A stretch of 64,000 nt of DNA, taken from assembly GCF_007754155.1 (NCBI RefSeq), contig NZ_CP037423.1:7374938-7438937 (forward strand), in the 5' to 3' direction. Below the pieces are notes generated by a model. That model did not search any database and had not been told where the DNA came from. It worked only from the letters and a program-made list of their open reading frames with translations. The position numbers and the translations under genes were made by a program. Shown piece by piece: positions 46,430 to 58,370 of this stretch (its first letter is position 1; each line of letters begins with the position of its first letter). The DNA is from Stieleria neptunia (lineage in GTDB: Bacteria > Planctomycetota > Planctomycetia > Pirellulales > Pirellulaceae).

Positions 46430-48883
46430 TTACCGTTTCTTCTTGCTTGGCGGACGCTTGCGTTTGCTCGGCGGCGCGACCGGGGTTTCCGGCGGTTTCT
46501 GGTTCACCTGGTCGAGCAATTTTTCGGTCAGCGTTTTCTTACCACTGCCCGCGTTTTTTTTGGTGGCCACCGCATCGATCACATCGCCGTCGGCGTCCAG
46601 GTCAAAGTGCTTGCCCTTGGGCAGGGTCTTCTTGACCAGCAAGCGTTCGCCGATGCCCCACATGCTGCTGGCGATGAAGTAGATGCACAGGCCGGCCGGA
46701 ACGCGGAAGAAAAACAGTCCCATGAACAACGTCATGATCGTCATGACTTTTTGAGTCATCGCGGTCTGTTCGTCCGTGGCCGGCGGCATGAACAACTTTT
46801 GCTGTGTGATGAACAGCACGACGACGAAGATCGGCAAGATATTCAAGTAAGGCCCCAGCCATCCCGTGCCGCGACCGGCGATGAATTCCGGCATCCAGTC
46901 GCCCCAGTACATGAATTGATCGGGGGCGGCCAAGTTGGACGCCCAGCCGTTGGGCGACCAGAGCGGTTTTTGCCGCAGGTCGATGTCGACCGACAGGGCC
47001 CGGTACAGCCCCATGAAAATCGGCAACTGCAAAAACATCGGCAAGCAACCGGCCAGCGGATTGAACCCGACTCGCTTTTGCAGGGCCTGCTGAGCTTTCA
47101 AGCGGCCTTCCATGTCGTCCTTGTATTTCTCCGCGATCTTTTTCATCTCCGGAGCCAACTCTTGCATCCGCTGGGCATTGACCGCCGCGTTGCGACTGAG
47201 CGGGAACATGCAACCGCGGACGATCACCGTCAGCAGAACGATGGCGACGGCGTAGTTGCCGACGATGCTTTGCAGGATATGCAGCAGTCCCGAAAGCAGA
47301 CTGGAAAAGAACGAGAACCAGCCGTAGTAGACGAAGTCACCGATCCCATATTGCTCCAGCAACTCCGGTTCTTTGGGGCCGGCGTACATCCGCAGCGACT
47401 GACCAAACGCTTGCCCCGGAGGAACCTCGATCGTCTTGCCGTTCAAGAAATACGAGACGTTGACGGCTCGCTCTTTGTGTTTCTCCACGTCCTCTTCATC
47501 GGCAACGATCGTCCCGCTGGCTCGATCGTAAGCCCCCAGTGACGTCTTGTCCTCGGGCGGCATGAAGGCGACGGCGAAGTATTGCGCATCAACGCCGATG
47601 TAGTCCAACGCGCGGCCTGCCTCGCCGCTGTCGGAGGCAAAGATTGCGTAATTGGGGTCCTTGGGGTCGTTGCGTGCTTCTTTCAGCAGCGTCATCCCGC
47701 TGACCAGACGATGCCCATCGGCGGTGGTGCGATAGACCACGTCGCGGGCGGCGGCACCGCTGAAATTGGGGCTGATCTTATTACTGTACCACCAACCTTC
47801 CGGCGTGATCCCGTTGGGGCCTTCCAATCGGAGCGCCAGGTTTTGTGCGGTCGCGCCGAGGTTGACGACCTCGACGTCCATGTCCACGACATAGCTTTGC
47901 GGATTCAGGGTAAACGATCGCGTCATCCGCACCGCTTCGCCGCCGATCGGCTGCAGGGCTTTGGATCCGATCGTCGTCTCAAAGCGGATGGTTTGGCTGC
48001 CGTCGTCACCGGTTTGTTGACTGGCCGTCCACATTTGGGTTTCCGGGTCGGCCAAGGTTTGCAGCGAACGCTCGCCGATGGGGATTTCCTTGCGGCCCAC
48101 TTGAGCCAGGGTGACCAGACAGGACAGACGCGCCAGATTGCCCGGGATCGCGTCTTCACCCCCGTAGTTTGCCAGCCGGATCAAATCCAGGGGGTGTTCA
48201 GACAGTGTGGCATCAAACAGCAGCGTTTTCGCGGTCGGTCCGCCGCGGACGACTTCCACGGTCACCGTCTCGCCCGGTTTGGTGGTCACCAGCGATTCCT
48301 GGATGTCGTTGACCGAGGAGATCGGGGTTTCGCCGATCGCCACGATCACGTCTCCGACCTGGATCCCTTTTTCACCGCTGGTGGCGACGGCAAGCGCGGC
48401 GGGCGTCCCCGGGCCGACGACGTTGACCGTGACCCCGTCGATCTGTGCGTTCGTCCGGCCGGCAAAGTACCCCAAATACCCGCTTCGCGTGTCCACACGA
48501 CGGTATGCAAATCGGCCTTCCTCGTTGCGGGTCGTGATCTCAATCCGCTCGATCGCCCCGCCCTGATTGCGGAACGTGATCAGCAGATTCTGTTTGTCGG
48601 CCGGATCCATTGAACCGATGGTGAACCACTTTGTCGCCCCCTTGGTCGACTGGATCCCACCCTCTTCGGTCTCCGCATCGCCGTCCCCCAAGACTTCTTC
48701 GCTAGTGGGGGGAACCGGCTCACCGGCCGCAGCGTTCTCGTCGTCCTGCTCGGTCACCTCCGCCGCCTGGTCCGCCAGCGGCCCCTGTTCGGGCTGGGGC
48801 GGTGCGACGACGGCGCGGAGGGACAGATAAAAAAAGAGGAATGCCGCCGATGCGACGACAAACGTGTAGGTGCGGCGATCCAC
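46430..48883 (-). CDS. yidC: Membrane protein insertase YidC with a PDZ domain in its periplasmic region
   Basis: An 817-residue YidC/Oxa1. The start is a GTG at 48883 giving the leader helix YTFVVASAAFLFFYLSLRAV. The periplasmic P1 region is enlarged and includes a PDZ fold at about residues 145-216: GPGTPAALAVATSGEKGIQV, GDVIVAIGETPISSVNDIQE and TVTVEVVRGG. The conserved insertase core is C-terminal: NYAVAIVLLTVIVRGCMFPL, ALQKRVGFNPLAGCLPMFLQ, LPIFMGLYRALSVD and FFRVPAGLCIYFIASSMWG. The C-terminus is basic (PSKRKRPPSKKKR), as in ribosome-binding YidCs. It inserts and folds membrane proteins such as the ATP synthase subunits. Confidence 0.95.
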   Translation of the reverse strand: MDRRTYTFVVASAAFLFFYLSLRAVVAPPQPEQGPLADQAAEVTEQDDENAAAGEPVPPTSEEVLGDGDAETEEGGIQSTKGATKWFTIGSMDPADKQNLLITFRNQGGAIERIEITTRNEEGRFAYRRVDTRSGYLGYFAGRTNAQIDGVTVNVVGPGTPAALAVATSGEKGIQVGDVIVAIGETPISSVNDIQESLVTTKPGETVTVEVVRGGPTAKTLLFDATLSEHPLDLIRLANYGGEDAIPGNLARLSCLVTLAQVGRKEIPIGERSLQTLADPETQMWTASQQTGDDGSQTIRFETTIGSKALQPIGGEAVRMTRSFTLNPQSYVVDMDVEVVNLGATAQNLALRLEGPNGITPEGWWYSNKISPNFSGAAARDVVYRTTADGHRLVSGMTLLKEARNDPKDPNYAIFASDSGEAGRALDYIGVDAQYFAVAFMPPEDKTSLGAYDRASGTIVADEEDVEKHKERAVNVSYFLNGKTIEVPPGQAFGQSLRMYAGPKEPELLEQYGIGDFVYYGWFSFFSSLLSGLLHILQSIVGNYAVAIVLLTVIVRGCMFPLSRNAAVNAQRMQELAPEMKKIAEKYKDDMEGRLKAQQALQKRVGFNPLAGCLPMFLQLPIFMGLYRALSVDIDLRQKPLWSPNGWASNLAAPDQFMYWGDWMPEFIAGRGTGWLGPYLNILPIFVVVLFITQQKLFMPPATDEQTAMTQKVMTIMTLFMGLFFFRVPAGLCIYFIASSMWGIGERLLVKKTLPKGKHFDLDADGDVIDAVATKKNAGSGKKTLTEKLLDQVNQKPPETPVAPPSKRKRPPSKKKR

Positions 48884-49500
48884 GATCGATCCGGTTGGGT
48901 TGAGATGTAGGGAAGTCCACCGGCGGTGATTTGACGCGGTTCGACACGCCAGGATTCAATCCGGAACACCAGGGAATTTGTTTTGCGGTGGTTTCAAAGG
49001 GGGCGAAAACGGGCATTCCGGGCGCGTATTCTGGCCCCCAAGGCGGATCTTGGGAAGACGAAGCCGGCAAGAAGACTGGGCGGAAACGCCAGAACCAGCT
49101 GAAATCGGAACACTCGGAGAAAATTGCCTGGCCGGACGAGCAAATTCTCGCCATCTGCTCGACTCCACCGGCGACCCGGGGAACGTCGGCACGACGCGGC
49201 AACGGATGGTGTCGCCCTTCGGGACGTCGATTCTTTTTCTGCAGGATTCGATCACCAACTTAGGTTCTCTCCCGCTGGGAGAGACGGCGTTTGCGCAGCA
49301 AGCAAACGCCAGAGAGGGCCGGCGCTGCGAATGTCCTCGCGACGTTCGCTACGATCCAATTGGTCACTTCTACAATCGACGCCCCCCAGGGCGAATGCGA
49401 TCAGGAGCTTTCTGGTCCTGCGAACTTCGATTGACGCCTCCACGCCCCTTCTGCTATTCCCCGACACGCCAATTTCCCTCTCGGCTATGGATTCTCACGG
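48884..49500. other. Non-coding gap upstream of yidC, with an R5 element
   Basis: No gene is supported. A 160-codon minus-strand frame at 48720-49202 overlaps the yidC start out of frame and looks like translated repeat DNA (it reads PPWGPEYAPGMPVFAPF). 49221-49386 is an R5 element. The remaining stretch 49387-49500 holds nothing recognisable. Confidence 0.6.
49221..49386. mobile_element. R5 family element
   Basis: Left terminus GGGACGTCGATTCTTT, interior hairpins TCTCTCCCGCTGGGAGAGA and GTTTGCGCAGCAAGCAAAC, right terminus TCTACAATCGACGCCCC. Same length and layout as 44758-44924. Confidence 0.8.
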
Positions 49501-50172
49501 ATGACTTCCACACGACCTTTCGGCCTGTTTCTGTCCCTGGTTTTGATCGCCATCTGCACCCCCGGCGATGCATTCGCCCAGGCGAATCAGCAACGCGGCG
49601 CGACGTTCGGCGGGATCGCCGGCGCGATCGCCGGGGGACTGATCGGGGATCACAACGACGAAGCCGGCGCGGGCGCCGCGATCGGTGGCGTCGTCGGCGC
49701 GGTCGCCGGAGGCATCTTGGGCAACGCCGCCGACAAGGAAGCGGCACTGGAACAGCAACGGGCGGCGTATTACCAAGCCCAGCAACAACAGTATGCCGCC
49801 CAGCAGCAGGCCGCGGTCCAGCAATCCGCCGTCACGCTGCAGGACGTGGTGTCGATGTCGCGAAGTGGATTGAGCGACCAGGTGATCATCAACCAAGTTC
49901 GGCAACGCGGCTATCTCGGCAAACTCGTGGTCGCCGACATCATTGCGTTACACCAGCAGGGCGTCAGCGAAAACGTGATCACGGCCTTGCAAACGGTCGG
50001 ACCGCCACGTGCCCCGGCACCCGTGACCGCCGCCCGCCCCACGCCGACGGTTGTCGAGCAGCGGATCTATCGTCCGGCGCCGATCATCATCGAACAACAC
50101 ACCCTGCCGCATTACCCGCTGCCGCATTATCGGCACGGCCGCCGACCGATGTATTATTACCGCCACCATTAG
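49501..50172 (+). CDS. Glycine-zipper secreted protein of unknown function
   Basis: A 223-residue protein with a signal peptide (PFGLFLSLVLIAICTPGDAFA). Two glycine-zipper segments follow (ATFGGIAGAIAGGLIGDHND and GAAIGGVVGAVAGGILGNAA), which often form membrane helices or pores. A Gln-rich stretch (YYQAQQQQYAAQQQAAVQQ) leads to a small helical domain (VVSMSRSGLSDQVIINQVR; VVADIIALHQQGVSENVITA). The C-terminus is His/Tyr/Pro-rich (HYPLPHYRHGRRPMYYYRHH). Function unknown; localisation in the envelope is inferred. Confidence 0.75.
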   Translation: MTSTRPFGLFLSLVLIAICTPGDAFAQANQQRGATFGGIAGAIAGGLIGDHNDEAGAGAAIGGVVGAVAGGILGNAADKEAALEQQRAAYYQAQQQQYAAQQQAAVQQSAVTLQDVVSMSRSGLSDQVIINQVRQRGYLGKLVVADIIALHQQGVSENVITALQTVGPPRAPAPVTAARPTPTVVEQRIYRPAPIIIEQHTLPHYPLPHYRHGRRPMYYYRHH

Positions 50173-50219
50173 GGCATGCGTTGGTGAGACGGGTTCTCCG
50201 CCTGTCGGCGTGGTGCATT

Positions 50220-50276
50220 GACAGGCTGGAAGCCTATCGCACCTTTCAACATTGACAGGCTGGAAGCCTATCCCAC
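50220..50276. repeat. R1 family repeats between convergent genes
   Basis: Two direct copies of GACAGGCTGGAAGCCTATCN (50220, 50254), the second ending CCCAC immediately before the ABC permease stop at 50277. A weaker CGCCTGTCGG unit lies at 50210. Confidence 0.88.
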
Positions 50277-51911
50277 TTAGCCGTCGGACAGGCCTTGCCG
50301 CACCCTCAAACGCAGCACCATGGCTGCGGTGATCGCCATCACCAGCGTCGCGCTAAAGACAAAGTAGCCGATCACGATGTGCAATTTCCCGGCGTTCACC
50401 TCCGGGTTCTCCGGCGCGATTTCTTCGTTCAGCGGTAGTGCGAACAACGCCGAAAACGGGCTCGCCACTCCGGTCCAATCGGCCTGGGCGATCACCGGGG
50501 CGGACATTTCCAACGTTCTGGTCAGCGTCGAGACCGCCGGCGGTGCGACATACAGCATCAGCAGGACGGCATAGGTCGTCAGCAATGCGATCGAGGACTT
50601 GCGTGAAAACAGACTGCACGCCAGCGCGATCACACAGTTGACCAAACAGACCGCGGCGATGATCAAAAACATGCCCAGCACCGTCAATCCGTTGGACCAA
50701 AACGACGTGTTGAGCGCCGCACCGAGAATCAACGGCCACATCAGAAAAGACGTCAGCACGAAACTGATTCGAAACCGCACCACAAATTTCCCCCACAGAA
50801 TCTGGACGGGCGAAAGCGGCGTCGTCAGCAACAGGTCCAAGGTCTGACGCTCGCGTTCGTTGGTGATGCTGCTGGCCAAGAACGATGGCCCGACCAGCAT
50901 GTTGAACACGATCACGTAGACGCCGAACCAAGCCGCGTGTTGTTGTTGAAAGAACAGGAACACGCCCATCATCGGGATCGCCAGCAAGATGCTGATCTGG
51001 ATCACCAGCCGCAACATCAACGTGCCCTGGCTGAAGATCTCGCTGTGCAATTCTTTGTCGTAGACCGGATTCGCGCCGTCGGCCATCATTTCGTCTTTCC
51101 GGGGCGGGGCGAACAATCGATCGGGAAACTGGTCCGGTTGGATCACCAACCCGACCGCCTCTTCCGCTTCACGTTCCAAATCGATCACCTCCTTGCCTTC
51201 GCTGCCCACGTCCGGCGGATAGAGCATGCGTCCGGCTGCGGCGGCACCCATCAGAATCACCGCGGTCAGCCCGAACGCAGGGAAGACGATGGCAGAAATC
51301 TTGAGCCGCAAGTCACCCTCGCTGGCCATCGACGCCCAGAACAGACAGGCCCCGATCACCAACGGCAAAATCGCCAAATAGCTGACCACCAACGCACTGC
51401 TGGTCCGCGGGAAATAGCTGCTGGCCATCACGCCGATCGCGCCGAACAGCACCACCGAGATGATCAATCCCAAATAAGCGGCCAGCACCTCATAGACGCT
51501 CACGCCGCCCAGCGGCAGACACAACACGATGATCGGAAGCGAACCGATGATCAGCATGCCGATGTGAGTCAACGAGGCCACCACCTTGCCGATGATGATC
51601 GCGCCGGGCCGCAATGGGCTGGCCAACAACATCTCATAGGTCTTGCGTTCTTTTTCACCCGCGATCGTGCCCGCCGCAAAGCTGGGGGCCATCAGCGAAG
51701 CGATCACGTATTGACCGAGAAAAAACAGGTTGACTAACTTGGTCGCCGAAGGCGGGTTGGACGTCAGATCCAGTCGCTGATCCGAGGGCCAAGCGGCGAC
51801 GACCACGGTCGCCAAAAGCAACTGGTAGACCGCCAGCAACACGAACGCTCGCTTAGTCCGCAGATTGACCAGCAATTCGCGTTGGAGGACCGGATTTTCG
51901 AAGACGTACAT
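50277..51911 (-). CDS. ABC-2 type transporter permease
   Basis: A 544-residue membrane protein from ATG 51911 (MYVFENPVLQRELLVNLR). The frame upstream translates R1 repeats and is rejected. ABC-2 features: KRAFVLLAVYQLLLATVVVA, SLMAPSFAAGTIAGEKERKT with YEMLLASPLRPGAIIIGKV, and a second half SSITNERERQTLDLLLTTPL. About 12 helices in two repeats suggest two fused permease units. No ATP-binding partner gene is in the window, so the system is incomplete here. Confidence 0.88.
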   Translation of the reverse strand: MYVFENPVLQRELLVNLRTKRAFVLLAVYQLLLATVVVAAWPSDQRLDLTSNPPSATKLVNLFFLGQYVIASLMAPSFAAGTIAGEKERKTYEMLLASPLRPGAIIIGKVVASLTHIGMLIIGSLPIIVLCLPLGGVSVYEVLAAYLGLIISVVLFGAIGVMASSYFPRTSSALVVSYLAILPLVIGACLFWASMASEGDLRLKISAIVFPAFGLTAVILMGAAAAGRMLYPPDVGSEGKEVIDLEREAEEAVGLVIQPDQFPDRLFAPPRKDEMMADGANPVYDKELHSEIFSQGTLMLRLVIQISILLAIPMMGVFLFFQQQHAAWFGVYVIVFNMLVGPSFLASSITNERERQTLDLLLTTPLSPVQILWGKFVVRFRISFVLTSFLMWPLILGAALNTSFWSNGLTVLGMFLIIAAVCLVNCVIALACSLFSRKSSIALLTTYAVLLMLYVAPPAVSTLTRTLEMSAPVIAQADWTGVASPFSALFALPLNEEIAPENPEVNAGKLHIVIGYFVFSATLVMAITAAMVLRLRVRQGLSDG

Positions 51912-52009
51912 GGATGAAAAGATTTCCGTATCACGGGACTTGCCGACGCGTGCATGGGGCACGCGTCGATGGGGGCGAGACTCCCGGGCGGCGATTCCAG
52001 TCCTGCATC

Positions 52010-52062
52010 GACAGGCTGGAAGCCTATCCCACCGCATGACAGGCTGGAAGCCGATCCCGCAC
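52010..52062. repeat. R1 family repeats, two direct copies
   Basis: GACAGGCTGGAAGCCTATCC and GACAGGCTGGAAGCCGATCC lie between the epmB stop (52073) and the ABC permease start, both on the minus strand. Confidence 0.85.
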
Positions 52063-52072
52063 GTGCGACATT

Positions 52073-53116
52073 CTACGCGATCGGAGTCTTGGAGTTTTCG
52101 CCGGCCTGCTCGATCACGTATTTTGGAACGGCATAGCCCGGCAGCCGCGCCCGCAACTGGCCCATCAGCTGTTTGCCACGCCGGATGTCCACCCAGAAAT
52201 GGCGGGCACCGCGGACGCGATCGAGTTGGTGCAGATAGTACGGCAGGACGCCCGAATCGACCAATTTCAACGACAGGTTTGCCAGTGCGTCGACCGAATC
52301 GTTGACCCCGGCCAGCAGCACGGCCTGATTCAGGACCGAGATCCCCGCACGCCTGATCCGGTCCAACGCCGCGACGACGTGAGAATCAATTTCTTGGGCG
52401 TGATTGCTGTGCACGACGACCCAGACGGCCAAGCGAGAACGGTCCAGCCGGTCGACAAGCTCTGCGGTCACCCGTTGCGGGATCGCGATCGGAAGCCGGG
52501 TGTGAATCCGCAGCCGGCGGACGTGGCTGATCGCTTCAATTTGTTCGACCAAGCCCGACAACACGTCATCGGTCAACGTCAACGGGTCGCCCCCGCTGAG
52601 CAGCACTTCCTCGATCGAATCATCGTCCCGGATGTACCGCAGGGCCGGCGCCCACGACTGTTTCCGCGATCCGTTTTCCAGGTAGGGGAATTCGCGTCGG
52701 AAACAATAGCGACAATGCACCGCACAGGCCCCGTGCGTGACGATCAGTGCGCGGCCGTCGTATTTGTGCAACAACCCGCCGCCTCGCTGTGCCTGCAGAT
52801 CGCCGACGGGGTCGGATACAAACCCCGGCTGATCGCCGAGTTCGTCCGCGGTGGCCAGGACCTGGCGCAAAATCGGATCGCCCGGATCGCCGGGGGTGAT
52901 TCGGGAAACAAGTTCCAGGGGCACGAACGTCGGGAACGCCTCCGCCCGCTCCGCCTGGGGGTCCGCCGCGATCCCCAGCACGCGGCGCAGCTCGCGTTGA
53001 GAGCGGATGGCGCGTTTCATCGCCTGCTGCCAGCCGACCGGGCGGGTGTTGGCGGCGGAGCAAGGGTCACCGTTTTTCTGCGGCGCGGCGGTGGACGAAC
53101 AATCAGGGGGTGGCAT
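52073..53116 (-). CDS. epmB: Elongation factor P (beta-lysylation) radical SAM lysine 2,3-aminomutase-like protein
   Basis: A 347-residue radical SAM enzyme. The cluster motif is CAVHCRYCF (cysteines at 131, 135, 138) and the SAM/lysine-binding part continues in EVLLSGGDPLTLTDDVLSGL. These match EpmB, which converts alpha-lysine to beta-lysine for attachment to EF-P. It is divergent from efp 160 bp away, which strongly supports the call. The partner EpmA (GenX) is not in the window. Confidence 0.93.
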   Translation of the reverse strand: MPPPDCSSTAAPQKNGDPCSAANTRPVGWQQAMKRAIRSQRELRRVLGIAADPQAERAEAFPTFVPLELVSRITPGDPGDPILRQVLATADELGDQPGFVSDPVGDLQAQRGGGLLHKYDGRALIVTHGACAVHCRYCFRREFPYLENGSRKQSWAPALRYIRDDDSIEEVLLSGGDPLTLTDDVLSGLVEQIEAISHVRRLRIHTRLPIAIPQRVTAELVDRLDRSRLAVWVVVHSNHAQEIDSHVVAALDRIRRAGISVLNQAVLLAGVNDSVDALANLSLKLVDSGVLPYYLHQLDRVRGARHFWVDIRRGKQLMGQLRARLPGYAVPKYVIEQAGENSKTPIA

Positions 53117-53275
53117 GAATCCGTTCCCGGGGCGGTTTCTGGATGGTTCGAGAAAACTAGCTTCTACCCGGTCGGGACAAAACCGCCCCTGCTCGGTAAA
53201 CTCTCGCCCCGATGGGAGTCATTGAAACTCCTGATCGCCCCCGCAGAAGTCTGTATCACGGAGCCGGACAAACCG

Positions 53276-53845
53276 ATGGCAACTTACAACACCAGCGATT
53301 TCCGAAAAGGGCTGAAAGTCCAAATCGATGGAGAACCTTACCTGATGACGGACATGCAGTTCGTCAAGCCGGGCAAAGGCAACGCGCTTTACAAGTGCAA
53401 ACTGAAGAACTTGATTCGGGGCACCACCCTGGACCGAACCTACAAAGGCGGCGATTCGTTGGAAGCCGCCGACGTTCAGACCACCGACGTGTCGTTCCTG
53501 TATCGCCAAGGTCAAGACTACGTCTTCATGCACCAGGAAACGTTCGAGCAATATGAAGTGCCCGAGAATGTCGCCGGAGACATTTGGAAGTACCTCAAGG
53601 ACGGCATGATCTGCACGATGACGACGTACAACAGCAACCCGATCATCGTCGAACCGCCCACCATGGTCGAACTGGAAGTCACCGATTGTGCCCCCGGCGC
53701 CAAGGGCGACACCGCAACCAACGTGACCAAGCCGGCGATGGTCGAAACCGGTGCGGAGTTCATCGTTCCCGGATTCATCAAGACCGGCAATGTGATCAAA
53801 GTGGACACGCGGACGGGCGAGTACAGCGAACGCGTCAGCAACTAA
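53276..53845 (+). CDS. efp: Translation elongation factor P
   Basis: A 189-residue protein; ATG 53276 is used, although the frame is open far upstream across epmB. The modification site is lysine 34 in VKPGKGNALYKCK. Three OB-like domains follow with EFIVPGFIKTGNVIKVDTRT at the C-terminus. EF-P relieves ribosome stalling at polyproline. The stop codon is immediately followed by the mgtE start, so the two are cotranscribed. Confidence 0.97.
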   Translation: MATYNTSDFRKGLKVQIDGEPYLMTDMQFVKPGKGNALYKCKLKNLIRGTTLDRTYKGGDSLEAADVQTTDVSFLYRQGQDYVFMHQETFEQYEVPENVAGDIWKYLKDGMICTMTTYNSNPIIVEPPTMVELEVTDCAPGAKGDTATNVTKPAMVETGAEFIVPGFIKTGNVIKVDTRTGEYSERVSN

Positions 53846-55192
53846 ATGGTCAACCCGCTCCTGCTGCCCGAACTTCGAGAGATGTTGGCCGAAAGCAATT
53901 CGGCCGAGCTGGTCGAGTTCTGCACGGCGCTCAATCCCGGACGGACCGCGGAGTTCATGGAGGGGCTCGATGACGTCGACCTGTGGTCGGTGTTGCAGTA
54001 CGCGGATCTGGATCGGCGTGCGGAGATCTTCTCCTACTTCGACGAACAGCGACAAGTCGATCTGTTGCAAGGCCAGGAGCCGCGCGAAGTCGCCACGCTG
54101 GTGGACCGGATCGCATCGGACGACCGCGTCGACCTGATCCAGCAACTCTCCCCGGCACGCGTCAAGGCGATCTTGCCGCTGTTGCCGGTCGAAGACCGCC
54201 GCGACATCTTGCGACTGTGTTCCTACGAAGAGGGCACCGCCGGCGCGTTGATGACGTCCGAAGTCGCGATGCTCGCCGAGTCACTGACGGTCGCCGAGGC
54301 ACTCAAGGAACTCGGCAAACAGGCCAGCGAGCTGGAAACCATCTACTACCTGTACGTCGTCGACAACGACAACCTGCTGCGGGGGATCGTGTCGACGCGG
54401 CAACTCGTTTCCTCGTTATCACATCCCGATCGAACGCTCGGGGAAATGATGGAAACCGATGTCATTGTCGCCGAAGTCGACGAAGACCAGGAATCGGTCG
54501 CCGAAAAAGTCGAGCGATTCAACTTGCTCGCGATCCCGGTCGTCGATTCGGGACGTCAGTTGTTGGGCATCATCACCCACGATGACGTGATCGATGTCGT
54601 TCGAGAAGAATTGACCGAAGACGCCCACCGAATCGCCGCCGTCGAACCGCTGGAACAAGACTACTTGCGGATCGGTTTGCTGAATCTGTCCTGGAAACGG
54701 GGCATCTGGCTGATCATCTTGTTCTTCGCCGCGCTGCTGACCGCGTTCGCGTTGGAACACTATCACGAAGAACTGCAAAACTATATCTGGCTGGTCTCGT
54801 TCATTCCCCTGATCATCAGCGCCGGCGGAAACTCGGGCAGCCAGTCGGCGACCCTGGTGATCACCGCGCTGACCGGCGGTCAATTGGAGTTGACGGATTG
54901 GCGCACCGTGATGCAGCGTGAAATCGTGGTGTCCTGCGTGCTGGGCGTTTTCCTTTCCACGATCGGCTATTCGGTCGCGATCTTCATGGCGCCGACACCC
55001 TTTGCCGCCTTGGTGATCCCGCTGACCTTGCTGGCCGTGATCATCGTCGGATGTTTCTTCGGCGCCGCACTGCCGCTGATCTTCCAGAAACTCGGCCTGG
55101 ACCCCGCCATGATGAGCAACCCCTTCGTCGCCGGAATCGTCGACATCCTGGGGATCGTGATCTACATCAACATCGCGCGGGTCATGCTTTAA
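53846..55192 (+). CDS. mgtE: Magnesium transporter MgtE
   Basis: A 448-residue protein with the MgtE layout: an N-domain of helical repeats (LVEFCTALNPGRTAEFMEGL; VATLVDRIASDDRVDLIQQL), a pair of CBS domains (MTSEVAMLAESLTVAEALK; MMETDVIVAEVDEDQESVAE), and a C-terminal membrane domain of five helices (LISAGGNSGSQSATLVITAL, with GGNSGSQ). It gates Mg2+ entry by cytoplasmic Mg2+. It starts at the base after the efp stop. Confidence 0.96.
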   Translation: MVNPLLLPELREMLAESNSAELVEFCTALNPGRTAEFMEGLDDVDLWSVLQYADLDRRAEIFSYFDEQRQVDLLQGQEPREVATLVDRIASDDRVDLIQQLSPARVKAILPLLPVEDRRDILRLCSYEEGTAGALMTSEVAMLAESLTVAEALKELGKQASELETIYYLYVVDNDNLLRGIVSTRQLVSSLSHPDRTLGEMMETDVIVAEVDEDQESVAEKVERFNLLAIPVVDSGRQLLGIITHDDVIDVVREELTEDAHRIAAVEPLEQDYLRIGLLNLSWKRGIWLIILFFAALLTAFALEHYHEELQNYIWLVSFIPLIISAGGNSGSQSATLVITALTGGQLELTDWRTVMQREIVVSCVLGVFLSTIGYSVAIFMAPTPFAALVIPLTLLAVIIVGCFFGAALPLIFQKLGLDPAMMSNPFVAGIVDILGIVIYINIARVML

Positions 55193-55211
55193 GCAACGCA
55201 CGGAAGAAAAA

Positions 55212-55268
55212 GTGGGATAGGCTTCCAGCCTGTCGATGCTGAAATGACTCCCTGGAAGCCTATCCCAC
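55212..55268. repeat. R1 inverted pair downstream of mgtE
   Basis: GTGGGATAGGCTTCCAGCCT at 55212 faces a copy ending GGAAGCCTATCCCAC at 55268, separated by about 22 bp. A hairpin of this kind could end mgtE transcription. Confidence 0.88.
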
Positions 55269-55406
55269 TGCAAGAGATCCGACACTTCTATTCCGCTCGT
55301 TGCTAAGCAACGAGCGTGCGTGCCCGCACACCAATTCTCAAGTCATTGCGCTGACGGTAAACTTCGGTTCGTTCAATTCTCCCCCCCCAACCGAACCGCA
55401 GCTGCC

Positions 55407-56831
<1,425 letters not shown>

Positions 56832-56901
56832 GCGTTTCGCCGCTTGCGTTGTGCCCCCCGGATACGCTATCGCGATCCGGGGCTACTGTCTGTGATCCTC
56901 T

Positions 56902-57007
56902 GGGACGTCGATTGTATGACTGACGGATACCTAAGAAATACACTGGCTCCCCTCTCCCCAAAAAACGCCGAAGTCGCGAAGCGTCGAGAGTTTTTTGGGG
57001 AGAGGGG
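56902..57007. repeat. R5-like terminus and a perfect 17-bp stem hairpin, left of the IS110 gene
   Basis: GGGACGTCGATTGTAT begins at 56902 and continues as GACTGACGG. At 56949-56965 CCCCTCTCCCCAAAAAA pairs exactly with 56991-57007 across a 25-base loop. The inverted partner terminus is at 58731-58755. Confidence 0.75.
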
Positions 57008-57112
57008 TTGGGGGTGAGGGGCAACACACCTGTGCCGCAATGGCATCGAGGACAGCCTCCCGGTCGTGTGCTCGACGACGAGCGATGTGGGTTCCAACGT
57101 CGATTCACCAGC

Positions 57113-58370
<1,258 letters not shown>

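Noticed and set aside
46334..47542. 402-codon plus-strand frame
   Set aside because: It lies opposite the yidC gene and has no recognisable domain.
48720..49202. 160-codon minus-strand frame upstream of yidC
   Set aside because: Out of frame with yidC, overlaps it, and resembles translated repeat DNA rather than a known family.
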